From positions 87,280 to 151,279 of the forward strand of contig NZ_JAAAWP010000010.1 in assembly GCF_010500915.1 (NCBI RefSeq): a stretch of 64,000 nucleotides of DNA. Reading direction: 5' to 3'. Shown here in pieces: positions 27,822-36,825 of this stretch. Under the pieces are notes generated by a model, which searched no databases, was not told the DNA's origin, and saw only the letters and a list, made by a program, of their open reading frames with translations. The stretch is from Alteromonas hispanica (GTDB taxonomy: Bacteria; Pseudomonadota; Gammaproteobacteria; Enterobacterales; Alteromonadaceae). A program made the translations under genes and the position numbers. Numbering within the stretch: position 1 is the stretch's first letter; each line of letters opens with the position of its first letter.

Positions 27822-28799
27822 ATGGGTATGCGATTGCCAGGAAAGGCACTTATTGTTTTTTCGCTCTTATCTTTTATCACTGCACTTTCAGATGTTTCTG
27901 CTCGCCAGAACTCAGATGAGAGCGACATACCACGAGTTCACACCCAAGTAAGGCTGCCCAACATTCATCCCGGCCGGGACGCCATTTACAGCTATGCAAA
28001 GCAGTTGCTTTTTAACGCCTTAACGGTGACTGAAAAAGAATACGGCACTTTTGAGTTTATTATTAGCGAACAAGAGAGCCCTCAACAGCGCCAATTAAGA
28101 AGCTTGGAACACGACATGCTCGATGTCACTTGGAGCGTTACCTCTAAGGACAGAGAGGCCTACTTTCAGCCTATTCGTATTCCCATTATGGCAGGTCTTT
28201 ACGGCAAGAGAGTGCTGTTGATTGCCGGTGACGATACACGCTTTTCGAAGAACATCGACATAGACACATTACGCAATTTTAGAGCTGCACTGGGCTATGA
28301 TTGGCCCGATACAGATATTTTTCGTCATGCACAAATACCGGTACTTGAAACTAACTATCGTGCTTCGTTTAAAATGGTCGCCGATGGCTTCGCCGACATG
28401 TTTCCGCGCAGCGTGATGGAAGTGAAAGAAGAGATGAGCAACCTTGAACTCAGTCGAGGCTTGCAATTAGAAAACAACCTCGTTATTGCTTATCCAAGCC
28501 CTGTGTTTTTTTTCGTTCGTAGTGATAATCAACTCTTGGCCAAACGCATCACCGATGGTTTACTGCAGCTAATAGAAACCGGTAGTTTTCAGCAGCTATT
28601 ATTGAGCCAAGAAGGTTACCAGGAAAGCCTTGCCTTAATGGAGGGACGCACCACAATTAATATCGATAACCCGCTTTTAAATGAAGAAAGTAGAATGGCG
28701 TTAGAAACTTTTGTGCCTCGCCTTACAAGGATGAAAAATACGCCAGAGCAAGTATCACCAGATGAGCAAGACTCGAAACAGACTAAAAAAGAGCTATAA
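27822..28799 (+). CDS. Periplasmic solute-binding-like protein
   Basis: A 325-residue exported protein: hydrophobic leader (ALIVFSLLSFITALSDVSA) and then a type 2 periplasmic-binding fold of the amino-acid/SBP_bac_3 type (LDVTWSVTSKDREAYFQPIRIPIMAGLYGKRVLLI, FKMVADGFADMFPRSVMEV, NLVIAYPSPVFFFV). The tail is polar and acidic. Two ATGs lie six bases apart (27822, 27828) and neither has a strong ribosome site. It is 16 bp past rimB and likely part of that operon. No permease is nearby, so it may feed a sensor or be an orphan binding protein. Similar orphan proteins are common in this lineage. Confidence 0.65.
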   Translation: MGMRLPGKALIVFSLLSFITALSDVSARQNSDESDIPRVHTQVRLPNIHPGRDAIYSYAKQLLFNALTVTEKEYGTFEFIISEQESPQQRQLRSLEHDMLDVTWSVTSKDREAYFQPIRIPIMAGLYGKRVLLIAGDDTRFSKNIDIDTLRNFRAALGYDWPDTDIFRHAQIPVLETNYRASFKMVADGFADMFPRSVMEVKEEMSNLELSRGLQLENNLVIAYPSPVFFFVRSDNQLLAKRITDGLLQLIETGSFQQLLLSQEGYQESLALMEGRTTINIDNPLLNEESRMALETFVPRLTRMKNTPEQVSPDEQDSKQTKKEL

Positions 28800-28899
28800 C
28801 CTAAGCAATGCTACAGCCTGCCTTTCCCTATCTCAATCAAGCGGTAACCTTTTAAAGTCGGGCTTTTGATTTAGTGAGGCTGCTCCAATGCTGGCTGAC

Positions 28900-29550
28900 T
28901 TAACGAGACGGCGGCTCTAATTCTAGCTGAGACGCGATAAGTACGGCTTGTGTGCGGTTGTTAATACCCAGCTTTTTGAATATGGCGGTAACATGCGCCT
29001 TTACCGTTGCCTCAGCAATATCTAAGTTATAGCCTATTTGCTTGTTTAGTAACCCATCTCTCATGTAGCACAACACTTTGTATTGAGAGGGCGTTAAAGA
29101 AGCCACTTTATCAGCCAGTTCTGAAAACGCTTCATCAACATCATCAACACTGTCGCTTAATCCCTCGGGCAACCATATATCGCCATCGAGTATTGCCTCA
29201 ACGGCGTTGCCAATGTCTTGGGCGCTGGCAGTTTTCGGAATAAAGCCAGATGCTCCAACACCAATGATTTTTGAAATCAACGAGGTGTCTTCTGTACCTG
29301 ATACCACAGCAACGGGAATATCTGGGTAAAGCTTGCGTATATGAAGAAGCCCGAACAGATCGTTACTGCCGGGCATGTGTAAATCGAGTAATAACAGGTC
29401 GATATCTTCTTGATTAAGCATATCGACCGTTGACGTTAAGTCGCCTGCCTCTTTGAGTGTTAAAGAGGGCAGCGACAACGATAAGGCGCCTCTTAATGCA
29501 TCGCGATACAGCGGGTGATCATCTGCGATTAAAAGCGTTACCATTGTCAT
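28900..29550 (-). CDS. crbR: CrbR-type LuxR-family response regulator
   Basis: A 216-residue NarL/FixJ-type regulator. Receiver: acidic pair in IADDHPLYRD, phosphoacceptor D56 in LLLLDLHMPG, K in FIPKTAS. The LuxR-type helix-turn-helix at about 150-210 reads LTPSQYKVLCYMRDGLLNKQIGYNLDIAEATVKAHVTAIFKKLG. It begins 9 bp after acs, so acs and crbR form an operon. With crbS nearby this matches the Vibrio CrbS/CrbR acetate-switch system that activates acs. It probably binds the element found before acs and crbS. Confidence 0.87.
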   Translation of the reverse strand: MTMVTLLIADDHPLYRDALRGALSLSLPSLTLKEAGDLTSTVDMLNQEDIDLLLLDLHMPGSNDLFGLLHIRKLYPDIPVAVVSGTEDTSLISKIIGVGASGFIPKTASAQDIGNAVEAILDGDIWLPEGLSDSVDDVDEAFSELADKVASLTPSQYKVLCYMRDGLLNKQIGYNLDIAEATVKAHVTAIFKKLGINNRTQAVLIASQLELEPPSR

Positions 29551-29559
29551 TTTCCTTGA

Positions 29560-31506
29560 TTATCTATTAAGTCGCTCCTCTATGAGTGTATCAACAACAG
29601 ACGGATCCGCCAATGTTGATGTATCACCGAGTTGCTCGTGTTCATTAGCCGCTATTTTACGTAATATACGACGCATTATTTTGCCTGAACGTGTTTTAGG
29701 AAGCCCAGTAGACCATTGAATAATATCAGGCGTTGCAATGGGGCTTAACTCTTGACGTACCCAAGCTTTGAGCTCTTTAGTCAGTGCCTCATCTACCTCT
29801 ACACCCTCATTAGGACTTACGTAAACATAAATGCCCTGACCTTTGATGTCATGAGGATAGCCAACCACCGCCGCTTCGGCAACTTTACTATGGGCCACCA
29901 GCGCACTCTCAATCTCGGCGGTGCCTAAACGGTGCCCAGAAACATTAAGCACGTCGTCCACACGGCCTGTTATCCAGTAGCAACCGTCCTCATCGCGTCG
30001 TGCACCATCACCTGTGAAATACACACCGGTATACGCACTAAAATAGGTATTGATAAAGCGCTGGTGATCGCCATAAACGGTTCTGGCCTGGCTTGGCCAG
30101 CTGTCTTTAATGACTAGGTTACCTTCTGCGGCACCCTCAAGCTCGTTTCCGTCGGCATCAAACAATGCAGGCGCTACGCCAAAGAAAGGACGCGTTGCAG
30201 AGCCCGGCTTAAGTTCTGTTGCCCCCGGTAGCGGCATGATCATATGTCCGCCGGTTTCCGTTTGCCACCAAGTATCAATAATTGGGCAACGGTTTTGTCC
30301 TATCACGCGGTGGTACCACTCCCATGCCTCTGGGTTTATCGGCTCACCAACCGTGCCTAACAGGCGAAGCGACGATAGGTCACAGCCTTCGGCTGGTGTA
30401 TCGCCATGTGCCATTAATGCACGTATTGCCGTAGGCGCAGTGTACAGGCTGTTCACCTTATATTTTTCTACCACTTGGGCTATACGCTTAACGTCTGGGT
30501 AGGTAGGTACACCTTCAAAGAATACTTGCGACGCCGCGTTAATCATAGGCCCATAAACCATGTAGCTATGACCGGTTATCCAGCCCACATCTGCAGTACA
30601 CCAATAAATATCGTCTTCTTTGTAGTCAAAGGCGTATTTGAATGTCATGGCTGAGTACAGCAAGTAGCCACCTGTCGTATGCACTACCCCTTTTGGCGTG
30701 CCAGTAGAGCCTGATGTATACAGTATGAAAAGAGGATCTTCAGCATTCATCACTTCCGGTTCGCATTGTGCTGAACAACTATCGATGACCTCATGCCACC
30801 ACACATCGAGAGCACTATTCCACTCAACATCACCGCCGGTTAGCTTATGAACGATAACATTAGTAATAGATGGACAGGCACCATTTGCCAACGCTTTATC
30901 TACGTTCGCTTTAAGCGGAATACTGCGCCCTGCTCTGCGTCCTTCATCGGCGGTAATCACAACTTTAGCCGCGCTATCATTAATGCGATCCGCAATAGCG
31001 TTAGGCGAGAAGCCGCCGAAGATAACCGAGTGGACTGCGCCAATGCGAGCACAAGCTAACATAGCGTATGCGGCTTCAGGCACCATAGGCATGTAAATCG
31101 CTACACGATCGCCTTTCTCAACGCCCATTCCTTTTAGTGCGTTAGCCAGTTTACATACCTCGTAATGCACCTGTTGATAAGTTACGTCAAGGCTGTCTTC
31201 GGGTGAATCCCCCTCCCAATGAAAAGCCACTTTTGTTGCATTCTTTTCTAGGTGTCTATCGATACAGTTGTAGCTGGCATTCAATGAGCCGTCTTCAAAC
31301 CATTTGATAGACACATCATTTTTACCGAAAGCGGTATTCTTAATTTTGGTTGGCGCCTCGTACCACTCCAGTAGTGCAGCATGCTCCGCCCAAAATGATT
31401 CTGGATCGTCTATCGACTTCTTGTACATGTCATCATACTGAGCGGCAGTAAGATGCGTAGATTGAAGGATATTTTCAGGTACAGGGTAAGTCTTGCTGGC
31501 AGTCAT
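29560..31506 (-). CDS. acs: Acetyl-CoA synthetase
   Basis: A 648-residue AMP-forming acetate-CoA ligase, which converts acetate, ATP and CoA to acetyl-CoA for growth on scavenged acetate. The AMP-binding loop [20 protein letters not shown], the WWQTETGG motif, and [34 protein letters not shown] are all present. The C-terminal lysine in [13 protein letters not shown] is the residue acetylated by Pat-type enzymes in other bacteria. GGAGGCAATCT precedes the ATG. It is first in an operon with crbR. A regulator site lies 72-92 bp upstream, with a repeat cluster beyond it. Confidence 0.98.
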   Translation of the reverse strand: MTASKTYPVPENILQSTHLTAAQYDDMYKKSIDDPESFWAEHAALLEWYEAPTKIKNTAFGKNDVSIKWFEDGSLNASYNCIDRHLEKNATKVAFHWEGDSPEDSLDVTYQQVHYEVCKLANALKGMGVEKGDRVAIYMPMVPEAAYAMLACARIGAVHSVIFGGFSPNAIADRINDSAAKVVITADEGRRAGRSIPLKANVDKALANGACPSITNVIVHKLTGGDVEWNSALDVWWHEVIDSCSAQCEPEVMNAEDPLFILYTSGSTGTPKGVVHTTGGYLLYSAMTFKYAFDYKEDDIYWCTADVGWITGHSYMVYGPMINAASQVFFEGVPTYPDVKRIAQVVEKYKVNSLYTAPTAIRALMAHGDTPAEGCDLSSLRLLGTVGEPINPEAWEWYHRVIGQNRCPIIDTWWQTETGGHMIMPLPGATELKPGSATRPFFGVAPALFDADGNELEGAAEGNLVIKDSWPSQARTVYGDHQRFINTYFSAYTGVYFTGDGARRDEDGCYWITGRVDDVLNVSGHRLGTAEIESALVAHSKVAEAAVVGYPHDIKGQGIYVYVSPNEGVEVDEALTKELKAWVRQELSPIATPDIIQWSTGLPKTRSGKIMRRILRKIAANEHEQLGDTSTLADPSVVDTLIEERLNR

Positions 31507-31577
31507 AGATTGCCTCCATTATTTATAATGTTAAATTCTCGATTTCGTTGAAATACTCTAGCCATTAATGAGTAAAG

Positions 31578-31598
31578 AAAAATGAGACATTGGTCTTA
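31578..31598 (-). promoter_or_regulatory. Regulator site upstream of acs, shared with crbS
   Basis: AAAAATGAGACATTGGTCTT on the plus strand matches AAAAATGAGACCATGGTCGT before crbS at 17 of 20 positions. It contains the dyad AGAC-N2-TGGTCT. Its distance from the acs start (72-92 bp) suits an activator site. CrbR is the candidate ligand. Confidence 0.5.
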
Positions 31599-31672
31599 CT
31601 GGTAGTTGTTATCGAAGAATCATCCACAAAAAACCTTATAGCTCAACGCTTAAGGCTGTTTCTTACTTAAAT

Positions 31673-31893
31673 CTGCCTGTCTCAATACGAATTACATATT
31701 AAGACAGTCACGAATTACATATTAAGACAGTCACAATAATCTTTTAGAGTGCCTGTCTTTAAAAGTGCCAATTCAATTCTATCGAGACAGTCATAATTTC
31801 AGACAGCAAGACTACTATTAAGACAGTCACATCAAGGGCCGCTATTAAGACAGTCACATTAACGTTTAAAATAATGTTTAAAAATGCCTGTCT
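31673..31893. repeat. Cluster 2 of the TGMCTGTCT repeat family, upstream of acs
   Basis: Nine copies in about 220 bp. The TGCCTGTCT form is on the plus strand (31674, 31750, 31884) and the TGACTGTCT form is on the minus strand, seen as AAGACAGTCA at 31701, 31724, 31820 and 31847, with variants at 31783 and 31800. The two forms in opposite orientation could pair imperfectly. They lie between the acs promoter and the porin terminator. Confidence 0.85.
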
Positions 31894-31917
31894 TTTTAAG
31901 CATTCCCTAAAAGTACA

Positions 31918-31944
31918 CCCACCATTGCGTTACACAATGGCGGG
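31918..31944 (-). terminator. Terminator of the porin gene
   Basis: CCC-A-CCATTG pairs with CAATGG-C-GGG around a 7-base loop. The minus strand continues TGTACTTTTAGG. It lies about 30 bp after the porin stop. Confidence 0.6.
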
Positions 31945-31973
31945 CTAATTTAGCGTATTTTCTCGCTCAGGCA

Positions 31974-33161
31974 TTAAAATTTAAAGACAACACCTGCACG
32001 GCCTACTACCGTTGAGAAGTCCTCAAAATCGCCGCCGTATTCGGTATTGAAATGAGTAAATTGCACAAACCCAGTCAAACCGTCCATTAACTTGTGGCCA
32101 TAGTTTATATAGGCTGTAGTGTTTTCATTTAGGTCTGTTAGTGACAAGCGGTTACGGTCGCTAGAGTCTACAGAAGCACTGGCGTAACCTACCTTGATAG
32201 TAGAATCTGTATTCACTTTCCAAGTAAGGTATGTGAAGAAGCCGCTTTCACCAAAGCTTTCGCGAACTTCACCTGCACCGTTCAAGCCCGATGAAGGAGC
32301 AACACCAAGAGCGTTTTGATTATTCAGCGCATCACCTGTGTAATATTCAGCATTTATGCTGACTGCACCGAAGTTTAGCGTGGTATAAACTTTCATTAGC
32401 GTGGCATCTTGGTTTTCACCGGCAGTAAACCCAGCTTCGTCTTCAAAGTTAAGCTCTGCAAAATGACCTGCTGCACCAATTTTATGACCAGAAAAGCTGT
32501 AATTCACATCCAAAGCCAAACCAGGCATGCGGCCAAGTTCGTTAGCATTAATACCACCTGCGGTGGCGTTTCTGCCCTTTCCTGTTAATGCGCCGGTTAC
32601 CATTAAACCGTCGTTTTTATAGGTTGCCCCTACTTCTACTGCTAAGAACCCTGAGTTACCTGCGCGGTAGGCATTACCAATCCAGTTGTAGCTACCACTC
32701 GACTTAATACCAGCTGCGGTACTCCATTTCTGCCCACCGAAGAAAGTCCAGTTTTCATCCATATCGTAGTAAAGCGTTGCTAGGCGGAGACGAGGCTCTT
32801 GCGCCTGAATTGCAGTTTGATTGGTAAACCCATCCTCACCATCAATAAAATCAAACTCCAGTACCGATCTTATTTTTTCATGATTCATATTTAATGAGAA
32901 TCGTGATTGAGCAGCTTGGAAAGATGTTGACTCTGACTCCAAGAAGTTTGTTTGCTGTTCCGTAGCTGGCGCACCACCGAAGATATCCGTTCTCAGCGCA
33001 TGTGTGGGTGCCACTTGGCTGTAGGCACCGCCATAACTTGCTACGCCTTGGCTAGACGTAACCACTTCAGGTTTAATCATACCCTTGAAACTAAAATCAA
33101 AAGCGTAAACAGGACTATTTATCAAAATAAGTGCGCAAGACGCAGCTACACGATTAAGCAT
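31974..33161 (-). CDS. Outer-membrane porin (DcaP-like/general porin)
   Basis: A 395-residue barrel protein with signal peptide MLNRVAASCALILINSPVYA, alternating amphipathic strands throughout, and terminal ...GRAGVVFKF ending in Phe as outer-membrane barrels do. EPRLRLATLYYDMDENWTFFGGQKWS is typical of the DcaP-like/porin_4 class. I chose the ATG at 33161 because GGAG sits 6 bp upstream; an ATG 12 bp earlier has no ribosome site. It may admit small carboxylates given the acs neighbourhood, but that is only positional inference. It is monocistronic. Confidence 0.8.
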   Translation of the reverse strand: MLNRVAASCALILINSPVYAFDFSFKGMIKPEVVTSSQGVASYGGAYSQVAPTHALRTDIFGGAPATEQQTNFLESESTSFQAAQSRFSLNMNHEKIRSVLEFDFIDGEDGFTNQTAIQAQEPRLRLATLYYDMDENWTFFGGQKWSTAAGIKSSGSYNWIGNAYRAGNSGFLAVEVGATYKNDGLMVTGALTGKGRNATAGGINANELGRMPGLALDVNYSFSGHKIGAAGHFAELNFEDEAGFTAGENQDATLMKVYTTLNFGAVSINAEYYTGDALNNQNALGVAPSSGLNGAGEVRESFGESGFFTYLTWKVNTDSTIKVGYASASVDSSDRNRLSLTDLNENTTAYINYGHKLMDGLTGFVQFTHFNTEYGGDFEDFSTVVGRAGVVFKF

Positions 33162-33607
33162 GTGGTTCTCCAAAATTATTCTTAGTGTTCACTATCATTT
33201 TTATCTTGATTACCCTGTGTTCGATGGTGAAAGCACAGAGATTATAAAATTGAGTTTGAATCATTCACCGAGTTAACTTTCGGTTAACATAAATTCAACA
33301 AAGCAATTGTGGGTTAAAAATAGGCAAAATACTCGACAAATCATAGCTGTTGCGACCAAAGTCTTATCACTCAAGTACCGAGAGCATTTACATTTTCAGC
33401 TGTAATTAGCTGGAAAATCGTTTGTTATTTCTATGCAGCACAGAATAGAAATAAAGAGTAACTATCTGATTTCGTTCAAAGTGTAAAACGACGGATTAAA
33501 TGAAGAATAAACACACTCTGCATCGAGTAGGACGACTCGCTTTGCTATTTATTAGATCATATTGCGTTAGGCAAAAAGCAGAGTACTCGACCTTATTCGC
33601 GTTAAAT
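33162..33607. other. 446-bp intergenic region upstream of the porin
   Basis: No credible gene. It includes the porin promoter region; two GTTAAC hexamers five bases apart (33272-33288) form a small symmetric site. Nothing else stands out. Confidence 0.5.
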
Positions 33608-34762
33608 TCACATAGAGGTGAAAATAATGCCAAGCGGAATAATGAAAAACAGGCCGCCCACATAAGCTGCGCCATAGAGCTTTTGTTCCGATGCAAGTAC
33701 CGATAATTGATAGGACAAATTTATGGGAATATCCCGTAAAAAACGAATTCCGTAAATGAGAGTAACCCCTAATACATTATAAATGAGATGCACCAGCGCA
33801 ATTTGCAATGCGAAACCACTGTTTACCCCTACTACACCTAGTGCAGCAATAAGTGCGGTAATGCAAGTTCCCACGTTCGCACCAAGAGTAAATGGATAAA
33901 TATCTCGTGCTTTTAACACGCCAGCACCAACTAGAGGAACCATAAGCGAGGTAGTCGTTGATGACGATTGAACTAACACGGTGACAATAGCTCCCGACGC
34001 AATACCAGATAAGGGGCCCTGCCCTATGCTTTTATGCAATAACGCCTTCGCTTTTCCTACCATAAGCGACTTCATAATTTTGCCCATATAGGTAATAGAC
34101 GCCACTATGAGTAGAATTCCGATAAAAATCTTCGCCACTCCCGGATACACAGAGGGCAAAAACTGTAGAGATTCAGAAACAAGCTCTGTTACTGGCTTTG
34201 TTACGGCTTTTATGGGATTAACGCCGCCTAAACCCATCGCTTCGCCGGTATGAATTAGTGCGACGAGCTGGCCGCTAAGAAACTCTAAAACCCCAAACGC
34301 CATTTCTAAAGGCAGGAATATAAGCACCGATAGAACATTGAAAAAGTCGTGTATAGTTGCTGCATTAAACGCGCGCTGAAACTCTTCTTTTTGCCTAACG
34401 TGCCCAAGGCTAACCAGGGTGTTAGTAATGCTGGTACCAATATTAGCTCCCATCATCATGGGTATGGCTATGGTAATAGGCAAACCACCCGCCACCATGC
34501 CCACAATAATTGAGGTAACTGTACTTGATGACTGAATAAGCGCAGTACTAACCATGCCAATAATGAGACCCATAATAGGGTTCGATGCAAAATTAAATAA
34601 CTCGCGAGCTTGATCGCCGGTTGCATACTGAAAACCACTTCCAATCATACTTACTGCAAGCAACATAACGTATACAAGCAAAGTAAGTACTATCCAACGT
34701 AACCATTGCGGCTTATTTTCTAGTGGACGTTCATCGTGAATTGCAGACTCAAGTACGGTCAT
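33608..34762 (-). CDS. Na+/phosphate symporter family protein
   Basis: A 384-residue inner-membrane protein with the two inverted repeats of the NptA/Na-Pi cotransporter (SLC34-like) family. Each repeat has the QSSS signature: ALIQSSSTVTSIIVGM and VLVQSSSTTTSLMVPL, followed by MMGANIGTSITNT and TLGANVGTCITAL. The C-terminal PhoU domain of the longer bacterial form is absent, as in NptA of Vibrio. It imports phosphate with sodium, which fits a marine organism. It has no operon partner. Confidence 0.92.
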   Translation of the reverse strand: MTVLESAIHDERPLENKPQWLRWIVLTLLVYVMLLAVSMIGSGFQYATGDQARELFNFASNPIMGLIIGMVSTALIQSSSTVTSIIVGMVAGGLPITIAIPMMMGANIGTSITNTLVSLGHVRQKEEFQRAFNAATIHDFFNVLSVLIFLPLEMAFGVLEFLSGQLVALIHTGEAMGLGGVNPIKAVTKPVTELVSESLQFLPSVYPGVAKIFIGILLIVASITYMGKIMKSLMVGKAKALLHKSIGQGPLSGIASGAIVTVLVQSSSTTTSLMVPLVGAGVLKARDIYPFTLGANVGTCITALIAALGVVGVNSGFALQIALVHLIYNVLGVTLIYGIRFLRDIPINLSYQLSVLASEQKLYGAAYVGGLFFIIPLGIIFTSM

Positions 34763-35111
34763 AAAAAATTACTTTTTTCACTATAAATAGAAAGATACGA
34801 ATACTTCCATAGTATGACGTGCTTGTTACACATAAATGACGGCACATAGGTTCATTGGCTTATGAGTTTTTGCAAAGCATTGCTTTTGTAAGGGTGAGAT
34901 TTAATGCATTAACGACAAAGCAAAGTATCGGCTCAACAATGCTTCAGGTATTACAGAATTTGAATTTAAAAGAGAGGAGCCAAAAGCCTATCGTTAGCAA
35001 ACATTGAAATTAGTGCAGCTATTTTAGGGTTTGGATGAGACGTTAGATTAGGCGTTAGATTAAAAATTGAATCTGGGTTTATGGCAAAGTTCACGCCAGG
35101 GCAAGTAAAGT

Positions 35112-35140
35112 AAAAGCCAGAGCTTCTGGGCTCTGGCCTT
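35112..35140 (-). terminator. Terminator of the aldo-keto reductase gene
   Basis: AAGGCCAGAGC on the minus strand pairs with GCTCTGGCTT and is followed by a T-rich tail (TTTACTTTACTT). The surrounding gap 34763-35218 shows nothing else beyond AT-rich sequence. Confidence 0.7.
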
Positions 35141-35218
35141 GTAGGCTAACTTTATCTCCTGGCTCTTTGCCTTAACTCTATGTCCTATTTCGATATTCTC
35201 AAAACTAGACGATAAAAA

Positions 35219-36271
35219 TTAAAAGCCCAGTGGATAAGATTTTAAAATGCCATGAATATCACTTAGAGTGTCTTTACTTAAAGTAAGGTCAAACGCAGCG
35301 ATATTTTCCGATAGCTGATCTAATGTTGTAGCACCAATAATAGTGGAGGTAACTCCGGGTACCTGTCGGCACCATGCTAGTGCTAGTTGTGAAGGTGTAA
35401 TACCTGCCTTTTCTGCCACCTGCATGTATTGTGCAGTAGCTGCCTGAGCTGGCGCTTGATCTCTAAACAGCCCCATGCGCTGCGCCAATGTCCAGCGTGA
35501 ACCCTCTGGACGGGCTCCGTTTTGATACTTGCCGCTTAACATGCCAGTAGCCAGTGGCGACCAAGGTAAATAGGCAATATTTTCGCACTCACACATTTCG
35601 ATTAAATAGGGCCAATCTTTTGCGTGCAATAAACTAAACTCGTTTTGAATAGACACTGGTAACGGCACGTTTTCTTGTTCACACAATCGTAAAAATGTGT
35701 GAATCCCCCAAGGAGTATCATCAGATAGTCCCCAATGACGAATTTTCCCTGCGTCTATAGCGGCTTTGATGCCGCGTAAAATATCTCGCATTCCCTCAAT
35801 TTCTTTCTCGCGGTCAATGCGTGTAGGATCTGCGCCGTCTGGCCAGTGCTTGCCAAAATGTGGGGTAACTCTATTCGGCCAGTGTAGCTGGTAAACATCA
35901 ATGTAATCGGTGTGCAGGCGTGTTAAAGAGTCCTCTAATGCGGTAGTTACCGCAGAACCTGTAATAGGAGTAGCTTCTCTAATGTATTTGAGTCCAGCCC
36001 CAGCGATTTTTGTCATTACGACAATATCGTCTCGTTTGTCTTGATTGCGAGCAATCCAGTTACCAATAATACGCTCTGTATCACCGTATGTTTGCTCATT
36101 AGGCGGTACCGGATACATTTCTGCGGTATCGATAAAATTAATACCTGCATCTAGCGCCATAGCCATCTGAGCATCCGCATCTTCTTGCGTATTTTGAATG
36201 CCCCAAGTCATAGTACCTAAGCAAATATCTGACACCTGCAAATCACTAGAACCCAAGCGATTGAAATTCAT
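35219..36271 (-). CDS. Aldo-keto reductase (Tas-like)
   Basis: A 350-residue NADP(H)-dependent aldo-keto reductase of the Tas branch. Catalytic tetrad: D in GINFIDTAEMYPV with the Tyr four residues on, K in VVMTKIAG, H in YQLHWPNR. The Tas-type insert NRVTPHFGKHWPDG follows the His. The NADP site is seen in TSTIIGATTLDQLSEN. Length matches E. coli Tas (346). The substrate is unknown; there is no operon context. Confidence 0.93.
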   Translation of the reverse strand: MNFNRLGSSDLQVSDICLGTMTWGIQNTQEDADAQMAMALDAGINFIDTAEMYPVPPNEQTYGDTERIIGNWIARNQDKRDDIVVMTKIAGAGLKYIREATPITGSAVTTALEDSLTRLHTDYIDVYQLHWPNRVTPHFGKHWPDGADPTRIDREKEIEGMRDILRGIKAAIDAGKIRHWGLSDDTPWGIHTFLRLCEQENVPLPVSIQNEFSLLHAKDWPYLIEMCECENIAYLPWSPLATGMLSGKYQNGARPEGSRWTLAQRMGLFRDQAPAQAATAQYMQVAEKAGITPSQLALAWCRQVPGVTSTIIGATTLDQLSENIAAFDLTLSKDTLSDIHGILKSYPLGF

Positions 36272-36683
36272 TACACTTACCTTATCTGAACAATGCTACG
36301 ACAGCTAAATTTGATTAATTGCCGTGCGGTAGGGAAAACTCTCTTGTTAACTCAGCCTGAGGCATGAACACCCAGAATCCGATATCACAACATACTTATG
36401 TATTTTGCCCCTGTTTTTTTCGGGAGCGGTTTTTAGGTGTTGTGTTCGGCAGTTTTGCTAACACCACAAACGTTATACCGCAAAGTTAGCAAATGTGATC
36501 CTAAATGTCGCCAACCCCCTGTCCAAAAATAGAATTAATACGGTAGACATCACGCCACTTCAGCCTAAAAGCTTTTCAGACCATTTTTACGACGAATAAA
36601 GTCAAACTTCGTAGCCATACTTTCAAGAACAATACTTTCAAGAGCAATACTTTTTAGAGATAACGATACTAAAAACGCATAAG

Positions 36684-36740
36684 TAGGGTGAAACCCCTAT
36701 GTCCGTTTAAAAAATAAAGGGCCAGTATCTAGGGGTACCT
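36684..36740 (+). promoter_or_regulatory. G-run/C-run promoter boxes upstream of the first subtilase
   Basis: TAGGGTGAAACCCCTATG (36684-36701) and TAGGGGTACCT (36730-36740) lie 86-142 bp before the ATG. They resemble boxes before the second subtilase and the PEP-CTERM gene. A TATCTA hexamer lies about 22 bp after the first box. The rest of the 550-bp gap (36272-36683) has no gene I can support. Confidence 0.5.
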
Positions 36741-36825
36741 TGCTGCGATGGCATAACAATCTTGACGTCCCTTAAGAAATTGGCACTGAGTTATAACCGC
36801 AGCCCCTAAATACTTGGAGAAGATT

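Noticed and set aside
31578..31598. CRP site before acs
   Set aside because: No TGTGA-N6-TCACA match; the sequence matches the crbS promoter element instead.
33496..33706. Small frames at the end of the Na/Pi symporter gene
   Set aside because: They overlap the symporter coding end or its antisense strand, with no ribosome site and unlikely composition.
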